Positions 6,715 through 13,829 of a stretch of DNA of 15,923 nucleotides are shown piece after piece. Within the stretch, counting starts at the first letter, position 1. Each line of letters begins with the position of its first letter. Under the pieces are notes generated by a model. It was not told where the DNA came from, did not search any database, and saw only the letters and a list, made by a program, of their open reading frames with translations. The DNA comes from Actinomycetota bacterium (GTDB taxonomy: Bacteria > Actinomycetota > Acidimicrobiia > Spongiisociales > ZC4RG35). Position numbers and translations under genes: made by a program. The stretch covers positions 1-15,923 of the forward strand of contig JAHWLC010000004.1 in assembly GCA_019347585.1 (NCBI GenBank), read 5' to 3'.

Positions 6715-6733
6715 CCAGACCGGCTACACCGCC
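6706..6733. terminator. Candidate two-way hairpin holding both convergent stop codons
   Basis: GGCGG (6706-6710) pairs with CCGCC (6729-6733), and TAGCC (6712-6716) pairs with GGCTA (6722-6726), around the loop AGACC, with a small internal bulge. The stop codons of the plus-strand gene (TAG 6712-6714) and the minus-strand gene (TAG 6726-6724) sit symmetrically in the inner stem. There is no T-tract on either side, so intrinsic termination is unproven. Confidence 0.45.
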
Positions 6734-7980
6734 AAATACTGGGTCAGGTCCTCCTCGGCGAAGGGCCCCACTGCCCCGATCATCCTGGTCTCCGCCCCGT
6801 AGAGGTCGGCAGCCACCGACCGCACCTCGTCCAGCCCCACCGCATCGAGCTTGGCCAGCCTCTCGTCGACGGAGAGGTGCTCCATGCCGGCGAGCTCGTC
6901 CCGGCCGAGACGGATCATTCGGCTGTTGCCGTCCTCCAAGGCGAGGGCGAGGCCGCCCCGCATCGATCCCTTGGCCCGCTCCAGCTCCTCGGGGGTGATG
7001 CCCTCCTCCACGGCCTTGGCCAGCTCGGCCCGGATGATGCCGAGGGCGGTGTCGGTCTGGGATGGCGTCGTCCCCACGTACACCCCCCAGGCTCCGTTGT
7101 CGGCATAGGCCAGCTTGAACCCGTAGATCGAGTAGGCGAGGCCCCGCTCCTCACGCACCTCCCGGAAGAGACGCGAGGACATGCCGGAGCCCATCACGTG
7201 GTTGAGGACCTCGAGAGCCCACCTCCGCTCGTCGGTGCGGTTGATCCCCGGCCCGCCGAGCACGATGTGAGCCTGCTCGGTGTCGCGTCGGGTGACGTTG
7301 ACCCGGGGCGACACATCCGCCGGGGCCAGGTCGTGGTCCACGGCGTCCCCCGACCAGTCCCCGAATCTCTCCGACACCAACTCGACGAACTTGTCGTGAT
7401 CCACCGACCCCGCGGCGGCTACCACCATCGACCCCGCTCCGTATCTCCGCTTCCAGTAACCGTCGATGTCGTCCCGGGTCATGGCCCGGATCGACTCCCG
7501 GCTGCCCAGGACCGGCTCCTCGAGTGCGTGGTCGGCGAAGACGGCGCGGGTGAAGTTCTCGAAGGTGACGTCGTTGGGATCGTCCTCGTACATGTTGATC
7601 TCCTCGATGACCACCTGCCGTTCCGCGTCGATCTCGTGAGGTCGGAAGGCGGGGCGCTGAATGATCTCGGAGAGGACGTCGAGGCCGGTATCGAGGTCCT
7701 GGTCGAGGAGACGAGCCCAGAAGCAGGTGTACTCCTTCGAGGTGAAGGCGTTCGACTCGGCACCGATGGCGTCGAATGTATCCGAGACCTCTCGGGCCGA
7801 GAGCTTCTCAGATCCCTTGAACAGCAGGTGCTCGAGGAAGTGGGACACCCCGGCCTCGTTCTGGTTCTCGTCCCTCGACCCGGTGTCGAGCCAGCACCCG
7901 AGGGCCACGGATCGCAGTGAGGGCATCTCCTCGGTGATGATGCGGAGGCCGTTGCCCAGGGTGGTGAGGTCGTAGTGCAC
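6724..7980 (-). CDS. M16-family zinc metallopeptidase (processing-peptidase-like)
   Basis: The 418-residue protein is an M16 (insulinase/pitrilysin) peptidase of the bacterial processing-peptidase size class. The inverted zinc motif H47-F-L-E50-H51 is complete, and the distal ligand is probably E127 in VVIEEINMYEDDP (75 residues after H51, as in mitochondrial processing peptidase). The C-terminal domain keeps the glycine-rich block GSGMSSRLFREVREERGLAY. No signal peptide is present, so it is probably cytoplasmic. Such enzymes degrade or process peptides; the substrate is unknown. GTG 7980 is supported by TACCCT 6 nt upstream. Many actinobacteria carry a relative next to pnp, but here it stands divergent from a VWA/metallopeptidase gene across 79 bp. 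Confidence 0.94.
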   Translation of the reverse strand: MHYDLTTLGNGLRIITEEMPSLRSVALGCWLDTGSRDENQNEAGVSHFLEHLLFKGSEKLSAREVSDTFDAIGAESNAFTSKEYTCFWARLLDQDLDTGLDVLSEIIQRPAFRPHEIDAERQVVIEEINMYEDDPNDVTFENFTRAVFADHALEEPVLGSRESIRAMTRDDIDGYWKRRYGAGSMVVAAAGSVDHDKFVELVSERFGDWSGDAVDHDLAPADVSPRVNVTRRDTEQAHIVLGGPGINRTDERRWALEVLNHVMGSGMSSRLFREVREERGLAYSIYGFKLAYADNGAWGVYVGTTPSQTDTALGIIRAELAKAVEEGITPEELERAKGSMRGGLALALEDGNSRMIRLGRDELAGMEHLSVDERLAKLDAVGLDEVRSVAADLYGAETRMIGAVGPFAEEDLTQYLAV

Positions 7981-7986
7981 ACGATG

Positions 7987-7992
7987 AGGGTA
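7987..7992 (-). promoter_or_regulatory. Leaderless -10 element (TACCCT) for the M16 peptidase gene
   Basis: On the minus strand, TACCCT-CATCGT-GTG is a TANNNT box with a 6-nt spacer to the start codon. It lies in the 79-bp divergent region shared with the VWA gene. Confidence 0.55.
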
Positions 7993-8059
7993 TTACGGGG
8001 GAAGGCGAATCGGATGCCGCCACCGGATGAGTTGCCAGGCATGAGACAATGAACGGCTT

Positions 8060-10147
8060 GTGCGCGCGCGAAACCAGACATTTCTCGCCGATCTGATCGG
8101 GCCCGAGGACCAGGCCATCGAGGCCGTGGTAGGGCGCTATCAGAAGGTCGCGCCTGCGGTGACACGTCTCGCCAGGGGGCTGTCCGAGAACCCCAACCTG
8201 AAGGTCAGGCTGGGGCCGCAGGCCGCCGCCGGTGAGGACGAGATCGTCTGTGACCCCCGGATTTTCCAGGCGGCCTACCACCGCAACGCTCCGGTGACCC
8301 CCGACGAGGTGGCGCTGGCCTCGGCCCTCCACGAAGTGCTCCACCTCGTCTCGACGAATCTCGAGGAGACCCGGCCCCTGCCCGAAGGCTGGCCGGTGGA
8401 GGCAAAGGTCGCCGCCGACGTCGAGGTCGATCTGCTCACCGCGCTGGACCGCACCGGCAAGCCCCTGGCCGAGGTGCTCTTCTTCAGCCTCGAAGACGCC
8501 CGCCAGGAGCTCCAGGGCCTCGGCTTCTACCCTGGTGCCCGCTCCGTGCTCGAGGACCTCTACATGTCCTCGCTGGGCCAGGCCATCTCGAAGGCCGGGG
8601 CGCTGAGCCAGTTCGTGCTGGGCTGTTTCCTCCTCACCGCGCGGTACGTGGAGCGCGAGGTCCTGGAGCGACGCTTCGAGGCCAGGGCCGCGATCGCTCT
8701 TGCCGACGGCACCGAGCATTGCCTGGCGGCGGCCGTCGCCGAGGATCCCTGGGAGGTGGCCCAGCTCGCCCTGGAGCTCGAGGCGATCGCCCGGGCCCAC
8801 GGCCTGGTGACCGAGATCCCCGACAAGGCCACCGATGCCCAGCGCAGGCTGGCCGAGCAGAACGACGCCGAAAAGGCGAGCCAGGGCCTCGACACGGTGC
8901 GGCTGGTCTCCCCGATCGTCGCCGACTCCGAGTCGTACCAGGACACCAGACGCGCCGCCGACGCCCGCTCGGGGGTCTCCGACCGCAAGGGTGCGTCAGA
9001 TGTCGCCGACGAGGAGTCGACGAGCCAGCTCCTCAGGGTGAGCCAGGCACCCGAGATCTACCTCCCCACCGGCCAGGGCGGCAAGCTGGTGGTGAGCCCC
9101 ATCCCGGCGGCGTTCGCCACTCTCGGCGCCGAGGGGCGCGCCGCGCTGGACGAGACGGCGGCGCGGTGGCACCTGGCCCAGAGAAGGGTGTCGGGCGAGC
9201 TGTTCCCCCTCTTCGCCGCCAATCAGAGACGAGGCCTTTACTCCGGCTTCGACCAGGGGGACGTCTCCCCGTACGCCGCACTGTTCATCGGCGCCGGCCT
9301 CTACCAGCGGCTCTACGAGCGCCGGTCGGCGCGAACCCGCAGGACCTATGCGATATCGCTTCTCGTCGACGCATCTGCGTCCATGCTCAGCCCGGGACGG
9401 CAGCCCGGCCCGGGCACCTCCTGGGCCATGTCCGCGGCCCTCCTGGGCGCCTGGACCATGGCCCGGCTCTGCGACGAGCTTCAGATCGACTTCGAGATCG
9501 CCCTGTTCAACCGGGGCTTCGCCGCCCGCCCCGGCGACAGCGAGGAAAGCTATCGCCGCGCCCGATCCGCGGCGACCGCCGGCCTGAGACGGACCCAGGG
9601 CAGCGCCGCCGATCGTCTCACCTCCACGGTCAACCACTACCTGGTCAAGCCGTTCGACCGCCGCTGGTCCGATTCCAGGGAGGCGCTCGCCGGGCTCTTC
9701 TACACGGCTTCCCACCCCAGAAAGGCCGCAGCCTTGGCCCGCCGCGCCCCGGAGTCCGCCCCGCCCGTGTCGCTGTTCGAGAAGGCTTCCAACGTAGACG
9801 AGTTCAACCTGATCCACGCCGCCGACAGGATGGGGCGGCTCGGTGCCGAGGTTCGCATCCTGATGACGCTCGCCGACGGCATGACCCGGGGCTCGGTCCA
9901 CGCCCTCGCCGGCTCCGTCGCCGCCGTGGAGTCCACCGGGACCACGGTCATCGGGATCGGGATCGGCGATCACACCGTCGACTCGGTGTATCGCCGTCAT
10001 CAGGTGGTCGAGAAGCCGGAGAACCTGGCGCGGGCGATGATCGACGGGACCAAGAGCGCACTGCGCCGCAGCCTCGCCCTCTCCGGGATGGACACCTGGT
10101 GGATCAGGGCGTCCGAGATTCGAGACAAGGAGAGAGCAATTGCCTGA
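8060..10147 (+). CDS. Putative metallopeptidase-VWA fusion protein (DUF2201/CobT-like)
   Basis: The 695-residue protein has two parts. The N-terminal half contains H91-E-V-L-H95, an HExxH zinc motif on a helix, followed by WPVEAKVAADVEVD (111-124), where D120 could be the third ligand; this layout resembles the putative metallopeptidase domain (DUF2201 N-terminal type) found with VWA-like domains. A charged region (about 260-330) links to a C-terminal VWA domain (about 430-660) with the MIDAS motif D437-A-S-A-S441 and a later LADG (D606). VWA proteins of this type work with MoxR/CobS-type AAA+ ATPases to remodel proteins or insert metal. The next gene encodes exactly such a partner, overlapping by 8 nt. 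No signal peptide is present. The GTG start has only a weak GACAAT box (8045-8050) upstream. Whether the HExxH site is active is unknown. Confidence 0.82.
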   Translation: MRARNQTFLADLIGPEDQAIEAVVGRYQKVAPAVTRLARGLSENPNLKVRLGPQAAAGEDEIVCDPRIFQAAYHRNAPVTPDEVALASALHEVLHLVSTNLEETRPLPEGWPVEAKVAADVEVDLLTALDRTGKPLAEVLFFSLEDARQELQGLGFYPGARSVLEDLYMSSLGQAISKAGALSQFVLGCFLLTARYVEREVLERRFEARAAIALADGTEHCLAAAVAEDPWEVAQLALELEAIARAHGLVTEIPDKATDAQRRLAEQNDAEKASQGLDTVRLVSPIVADSESYQDTRRAADARSGVSDRKGASDVADEESTSQLLRVSQAPEIYLPTGQGGKLVVSPIPAAFATLGAEGRAALDETAARWHLAQRRVSGELFPLFAANQRRGLYSGFDQGDVSPYAALFIGAGLYQRLYERRSARTRRTYAISLLVDASASMLSPGRQPGPGTSWAMSAALLGAWTMARLCDELQIDFEIALFNRGFAARPGDSEESYRRARSAATAGLRRTQGSAADRLTSTVNHYLVKPFDRRWSDSREALAGLFYTASHPRKAAALARRAPESAPPVSLFEKASNVDEFNLIHAADRMGRLGAEVRILMTLADGMTRGSVHALAGSVAAVESTGTTVIGIGIGDHTVDSVYRRHQVVEKPENLARAMIDGTKSALRRSLALSGMDTWWIRASEIRDKERAIA
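10127..10132 (+). promoter_or_regulatory. Ribosome binding site for the TTG start of the AAA+ gene
   Basis: AAGGAG lies 7 nt before TTG 10140, inside the end of the VWA gene. It selects the rare TTG start and supports translational coupling of the pair. Confidence 0.75.
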
Positions 10148-11129
10148 GCCCGTGGTGTTCGAGGATCCCGCCGGAGAGGGAGACCCCATCGAGCTGGAGC
10201 GCTTCGAGCTTCCCGATGACGTCGAGGACTCCGAGCTTCGCCATCGCAAGATCCCCCGCCCCGATCCTCATTACGTGGACCTGGGGATGCTCTACCGGTT
10301 CGCCCAGGTGGAGGAGGCGAGACGGTCGGGCGCCGACGGTCTGGTCCCCCTCCACGTGGCGGTGCGGGGGCACATGGGGACGGGGAAAGACCACGACATC
10401 GAGCAGTTCGCCGCGGCGATGGGGCTCCCCTATTTCCGGATACCCCTGACGGGAGAGGTGCGCGATGTGACCCTGATCGGCTCGACTCGCCTGCACGGGG
10501 ACGGGAAGGGAGGGACGGAGAGCCGCTGGGAGGACGGGGACATCACCAGGGCGCTGCGAGGGACCGCGCTCCTCAATCTCTCCGAGCTGAACGCGGCCGG
10601 CGCCGAGACCCTTTTCGCCCTGCACGGCCTGCTCGACCGGTATGCCGCCCTAGACCTACCCACCGGGGAGACGGTGGGCCTCCGCGAAGATGTCCGCATC
10701 TTCGGCACGATGAACCCGACCGACCTCCGCGACTACGCCGGGACCCAGACCCTGAACAAGGCCTTCGCCGACCGCTGGGCGATATGGGAGAAGACCTTCC
10801 CGGGCGAGGACCAGGTCAAGGAGATGCTCACTCGCCGCTATCCCAAGCTCGGCGAGGAGTACGTGAACGCCGTCGCCCGGCTCGCCGTGGAGATCAACGC
10901 CTCTTTCGAGACGACCGACACCGGCACCAGGGTGGAGACGCCGCTCTCCTTGCGGTCGGTCCTGGACCGCATCCCCACCGGCCTGGTGATCTATGCCGCC
11001 CGGGAGGACCCGCTTCGCCACGCCTGGGAGGACTTCGTGCTCCCCCATGTCGACCCCTACGACCGCGACCACTACGAGACGGTGTGGAACGCGGTGGTGC
11101 GCCGGGGCCCGAGCTCCAAGCCGTTCTGA
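10140..11129 (+). CDS. CobS/MoxR-like AAA+ protein with altered Walker A and B motifs
   Basis: The 329-residue protein aligns by motif with CobS/MoxR AAA+ ATPases. Walker A reads G77-H-M-G-T-G-K83-D84, with aspartate where Ser or Thr normally coordinates Mg2+. Walker B reads L-L-N-L-S148-E149, with serine in place of the metal-binding aspartate but the catalytic glutamate kept. Sensor 1 (GTMN182P) and the arginine-finger-like DR202W are conserved. ATP may bind but Mg2+-dependent hydrolysis could be weak or altered. It starts at TTG 10140 with a strong AAGGAG site and overlaps the VWA gene by 8 nt, so the products are expected to form a complex. Both unusual motifs are unambiguous in the DNA. 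Whether this is a family-wide variant or a lineage-specific loss cannot be decided here. Confidence 0.85.
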   Translation: MPEPVVFEDPAGEGDPIELERFELPDDVEDSELRHRKIPRPDPHYVDLGMLYRFAQVEEARRSGADGLVPLHVAVRGHMGTGKDHDIEQFAAAMGLPYFRIPLTGEVRDVTLIGSTRLHGDGKGGTESRWEDGDITRALRGTALLNLSELNAAGAETLFALHGLLDRYAALDLPTGETVGLREDVRIFGTMNPTDLRDYAGTQTLNKAFADRWAIWEKTFPGEDQVKEMLTRRYPKLGEEYVNAVARLAVEINASFETTDTGTRVETPLSLRSVLDRIPTGLVIYAAREDPLRHAWEDFVLPHVDPYDRDHYETVWNAVVRRGPSSKPF

Positions 11130-11133
11130 GCCC

Positions 11134-11161
11134 GTGGCCTGGGTCAGCGTCCTGAGGCCAC
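11134..11161. repeat. Inverted repeat between the AAA+ and LOG genes
   Basis: GTGGCCT (11134-11140) and AGGCCAC (11155-11161) are perfect inverted arms separated by 14 nt. They follow the AAA+ stop by 4 nt and end directly at the -10 box of the LOG gene, so they could be a weak terminator or a regulator site over the -35 region. Confidence 0.4.
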
Positions 11162-11167
11162 TACCTT
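11162..11167 (+). promoter_or_regulatory. Leaderless -10 element (TACCTT) for the LOG-family gene
   Basis: TACCTT-CCTTCC-ATG: a TANNNT box with a 6-nt spacer to the start codon. Confidence 0.55.
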
Positions 11168-11173
11168 CCTTCC

Positions 11174-12256
11174 ATGGCCTATGACCTTGGCAACCCGGAG
11201 CTCGACGAGCGGGTCCGCAAGTTGGTCGCGGACGCCTCCGACAACGAGAACCAGGATCTCGTCGCCGAGCTGATCACCACCGCCCTCAAGATGCACCGGG
11301 ACGGGGCGGGTCGGGGCGACCTCAAGCTGATCAACACGGCGGTCAAGGAGATGAGGTATTCCAACCTGGTGTTCTCCCGCCACCACGAGCCCAAGGTCAC
11401 CATCTACGGCTCGGCGCGTACCCCCGAGGACGACCCCAACTACGAGCTGACCGTCGAGTTCGCCCGGTTGATGGTGGAGCATGGATGGGGGGTGGTCACC
11501 GGCGCCGGGCCCGGGATCATGGAGGCAGGGACCAAGGGTGCAGGGAAGGAGCATTCCTACGGAGTCAATATCCGCCTTCCCTTCGAGACCGAGCCCAACC
11601 ACTACCTCCTTCCCGAGCGGACGGTCAACTTCAAGTACTTCTTCACCCGCAAGCTGGGCTTCGTCAAAGAGTCGAATGCCTTCGTCATCCTCCCCGGGGG
11701 ATGGGGGACCCTGGACGAGGCCTTCGAGCTGATCACGCTGTTCCAGACGGGCAAGAGCGATCTCCACCCCATCGTCCTCCTCGAGGCCGAGGGCACCGGC
11801 TACTGGGATCACGTGGTCGATTTCATGAAGGACGTCCAGCTCGCCAGCCGGATGATCTCCGAGCCCGACATGTCTCTGTTCCTCTACACCACGAGCGCCG
11901 AGGAGGCGGCCTATCACATCAGACACTTCTACTCGAACTACCACTCGCAGCGGTACGCCGGGGAGAAGCTGATCCTGCGGTTGCGGCAGGCTCCCACCGA
12001 CGAGGAGCTGGAGCGGCTGAACGAGGACTTCGCCGACATCGTGGTCAGCGGGCGGATCGAGAAGGTGGCACCGACTCCGGCCGAGGTCCACGATGACGAC
12101 GCCCTCGACTGCGACCGGATCGCCTTCGTATTCGACCAGCACCAGTTCGGGCGTCTCCGCCAGCTGGTCGACCGTCTCAACGACCTGGCCAGCCTGCCGG
12201 AGACCACCCAAATACCGGAGCCGATGACCGAGGAGCAGGCCGAAAGACCCTGGTGA
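11174..12256 (+). CDS. LOG-family (TIGR00730-like) Rossmann-fold protein
   Basis: The 360-residue protein has the LOG/lysine-decarboxylase-like nucleotide-binding fold: VTIYGSAR (75-82), VVTGAGPGIMEA (107-118) and the diagnostic P164-G-G-W-G-T-L-D-E172. Classic LOG proteins release cytokinin-type bases from nucleoside 5'-monophosphates; bacterial relatives are often nucleotide phosphoribohydrolases. This one is longer than the usual roughly 190-residue LOG proteins, with an N-terminal helical extension (1-70) and a C-terminal region (about 240-360) rich in acidic residues, as in a larger bacterial subgroup of unclear function. It is probably cytoplasmic. ATG 11174 is supported by TACCTT 6 nt upstream. 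It is not obviously linked to its neighbours. Confidence 0.9.
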   Translation: MAYDLGNPELDERVRKLVADASDNENQDLVAELITTALKMHRDGAGRGDLKLINTAVKEMRYSNLVFSRHHEPKVTIYGSARTPEDDPNYELTVEFARLMVEHGWGVVTGAGPGIMEAGTKGAGKEHSYGVNIRLPFETEPNHYLLPERTVNFKYFFTRKLGFVKESNAFVILPGGWGTLDEAFELITLFQTGKSDLHPIVLLEAEGTGYWDHVVDFMKDVQLASRMISEPDMSLFLYTTSAEEAAYHIRHFYSNYHSQRYAGEKLILRLRQAPTDEELERLNEDFADIVVSGRIEKVAPTPAEVHDDDALDCDRIAFVFDQHQFGRLRQLVDRLNDLASLPETTQIPEPMTEEQAERPW

Positions 12257-12270
12257 GCAAGTCGCCGCCT

Positions 12271-12290
12271 TGGGAATATCCAAATTCCCA
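12271..12290. promoter_or_regulatory. Palindromic candidate operator upstream of the DinB-BtpA-crotonase operon
   Basis: TGGGAAT (12271-12277) and ATTCCCA (12284-12290) are perfect inverted arms around ATCCAA. The palindrome ends 4 nt before the -10 box TAGAAT and covers the -35 region, where a repressor site would be expected. It is AT-rich against a GC-rich background. A terminator for the LOG gene is possible, but the stem is short and no T-tract follows. Confidence 0.5.
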
Positions 12291-12294
12291 CTAC

Positions 12295-12300
12295 TAGAAT
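12295..12300 (+). promoter_or_regulatory. Leaderless -10 element (TAGAAT) for the three-gene operon
   Basis: TAGAAT-CGGCCT-GTG has a 6-nt spacer to the start codon and is the closest match to a consensus -10 in the window. A TTGGGA sequence 19 nt upstream (12270-12275) could be a poor -35 and overlaps the palindrome. Confidence 0.65.
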
Positions 12301-12306
12301 CGGCCT

Positions 12307-13038
12307 GTGCGCGACATCCTCTCCGACCTCGTAGCCGAACAACAGTTCCTCGACCAGTCCCTGCAGAGAATCCCCAGCAAGATCTGGGATACGGTCACGT
12401 CCAACTCGCCGTGGACCGTGCGGGACACCATCGCCCACCTCGCCGACTTCGAGGACCTGGGCGCCGACGCCATCGCCGGGGGTGACGGGGTCAAGGAGTG
12501 GCAAAACGCCTCCGACCTGGAGGAGATGCGGAAGCGAGCCGTCAAAAAGGGGCGGGACATGCGCTTCCAGGACGTCATCGAATGGTGGCGGGGCGCCAGG
12601 GCCAGGGTGGTCGAGCCTCTCTCCCACATGAACGGTGACGACCGGGTGGAGTGGATCGCCGGGGACATGAGCGCCCGCACCTTCGCCACCTTCCGTCTCA
12701 TGGAGACCTGGATGCACGGTCTCGACATCTACTCCACCCTGCGGCTCGAGGTCGAGGACACCCCCCGGATCCGCCACGTGTGCTGGCTGGGCTGGAAGAC
12801 CCTCCCCTACGCCCTCAAGCAGGCCGGCGAGCACTACGAGCCGGTCCGCATCGAGGTGATCGGCCCGGGTTATGCCAAGTGGGTCTACGGCCCCGCCGAC
12901 AGCGACCAGCTGATCAAGGGGTCGGCCTCCGACTGGGCAAGGCTCGCGGTGCAGCGGATCGCCCCCGAGGACTCCCGGCTCAAGGTGATCGGTGACTACG
13001 CGGAGAAGGCGATCCGGCACGCCCAGGCATTTCTGTGA
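12307..13038 (+). CDS. TIGR03084-like metal-binding protein, DinB/mycothiol isomerase superfamily
   Basis: The 243-residue protein has the N-terminal four-helix bundle of the DinB / mycothiol-dependent maleylpyruvate isomerase superfamily. Metal ligands are apparent: H44 in WTVRDTIAHLADF (36-48), and E133 and H137 in RLMETWMHGLD (130-140), matching the His-Glu-His zinc triad. The opening segment (DLVAEQQFLDQSL) and the METWMHGLD block match the actinobacterial TIGR03084 group. Relatives use mycothiol, but the reaction here is unknown. It is the first gene of an operon, read from a leaderless promoter, and its last codons overlap the next gene by GTGA. Association with a crotonase suggests a role in degrading an acyl or ring compound, which is inference. 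Confidence 0.85.
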   Translation: MRDILSDLVAEQQFLDQSLQRIPSKIWDTVTSNSPWTVRDTIAHLADFEDLGADAIAGGDGVKEWQNASDLEEMRKRAVKKGRDMRFQDVIEWWRGARARVVEPLSHMNGDDRVEWIAGDMSARTFATFRLMETWMHGLDIYSTLRLEVEDTPRIRHVCWLGWKTLPYALKQAGEHYEPVRIEVIGPGYAKWVYGPADSDQLIKGSASDWARLAVQRIAPEDSRLKVIGDYAEKAIRHAQAFL

Positions 13039-13829
13039 CCTCAGCCATCCCCCCTCTGGTGGGGATGGTCCATCTCCGGCCCCTTCCCGGGTCGCCCGGA
13101 CACGAAGGTGACTTCGACGCCATAGCCCGAGCCGCGGTCGTCGACGCCGAGACCCTGGCCGAGGCGGGATTCCCTGCCCTCCTGGTGGAGAACTTCGGCG
13201 ACGCCCCCTTCTTCGCGGGCCGGGTCCCCCCCGAGACCGTCGCCTCGATGGCGGTAGCGGTGGCGACCGTCGCCGACGCAGTCGGCCTCCCCCTCGGGGT
13301 CAACGTGCTCCGCAACGACGGGCTCGCCGCGCTCGCCATCGCCGCCACTTCGGGAGCCCGGTTCATCAGGGTCAACGTCCTCACCGGCGTGATGCACACC
13401 GACCAGGGACCGATCGTGGGCGAGGCGGCCGTCCTCCAGCGCCGCCGGGCCCACCTGAGCCCGGAGGTGGAGATTTGGGCCGATGTGATGGTCAAGCACG
13501 CCACACCGCCCCCGGGGGCCGACCTGGCCCAGGCGGTCGCCGATGCCGTGGAGCGGGGTCTCGCCGACGCCATCATCGTCTCCGGGACCAGGACCGGAGT
13601 CGGGCCTTCCCTCGATGACCTGGAGGTGGCCAAATCGGCGGCCCCCAAAGGCACCCGCCTGGTGGTCGGGTCAGGGGCCGCCGCCGGCAACCTCGGCGAC
13701 CTCCTGACGCATGCCGACACCGTGATCGTCGGCTCCGCGCTCAAGGCCGACAACGACCCCCGGAACCCGGTGGACGCCGACAAGGCGAGGTCTTTCGTCG
13801 CCGCCGCCCGCGACCGCGGTCTGCTGTGA
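13035..13829 (+). CDS. BtpA/SgcQ-family TIM-barrel protein
   Basis: The 264-residue protein is a BtpA/SgcQ-family member. Characteristic blocks are GMVHLRPLPGSP (10-21), LLVENFGDAPF (49-59), LGVNVLRND (86-94) and the late VGSGAAAGNL and VGSALK phosphate-binding-like loops, as expected for a TIM barrel. BtpA was named for photosystem I biogenesis in cyanobacteria, but most bacterial members belong to non-photosynthetic species and are thought to be sugar- or nucleoside-related enzymes. No photosynthesis gene is nearby, so a metabolic role is likelier. GTG 13035 overlaps the preceding stop by four bases (GTGA), and its own stop overlaps the crotonase start the same way, indicating translational coupling. 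It is cytoplasmic, with no signal peptide. Confidence 0.9.
   Translation: MTSAIPPLVGMVHLRPLPGSPGHEGDFDAIARAAVVDAETLAEAGFPALLVENFGDAPFFAGRVPPETVASMAVAVATVADAVGLPLGVNVLRNDGLAALAIAATSGARFIRVNVLTGVMHTDQGPIVGEAAVLQRRRAHLSPEVEIWADVMVKHATPPPGADLAQAVADAVERGLADAIIVSGTRTGVGPSLDDLEVAKSAAPKGTRLVVGSGAAAGNLGDLLTHADTVIVGSALKADNDPRNPVDADKARSFVAAARDRGLL

Noticed and set aside
8996..10249. Long minus-strand open frame (417 codons) opposite the VWA gene
   Set aside because: Typical high-GC antisense shadow, rich in Gly/Arg/Glu/Val with no domain; the plus strand has clear VWA motifs.
8719..10449. Long plus-strand open frame (576 codons) in another frame of the VWA/AAA+ genes
   Set aside because: Arg/Pro/Gly-rich composition from frame-shifted reading of real genes; no recognisable motif.
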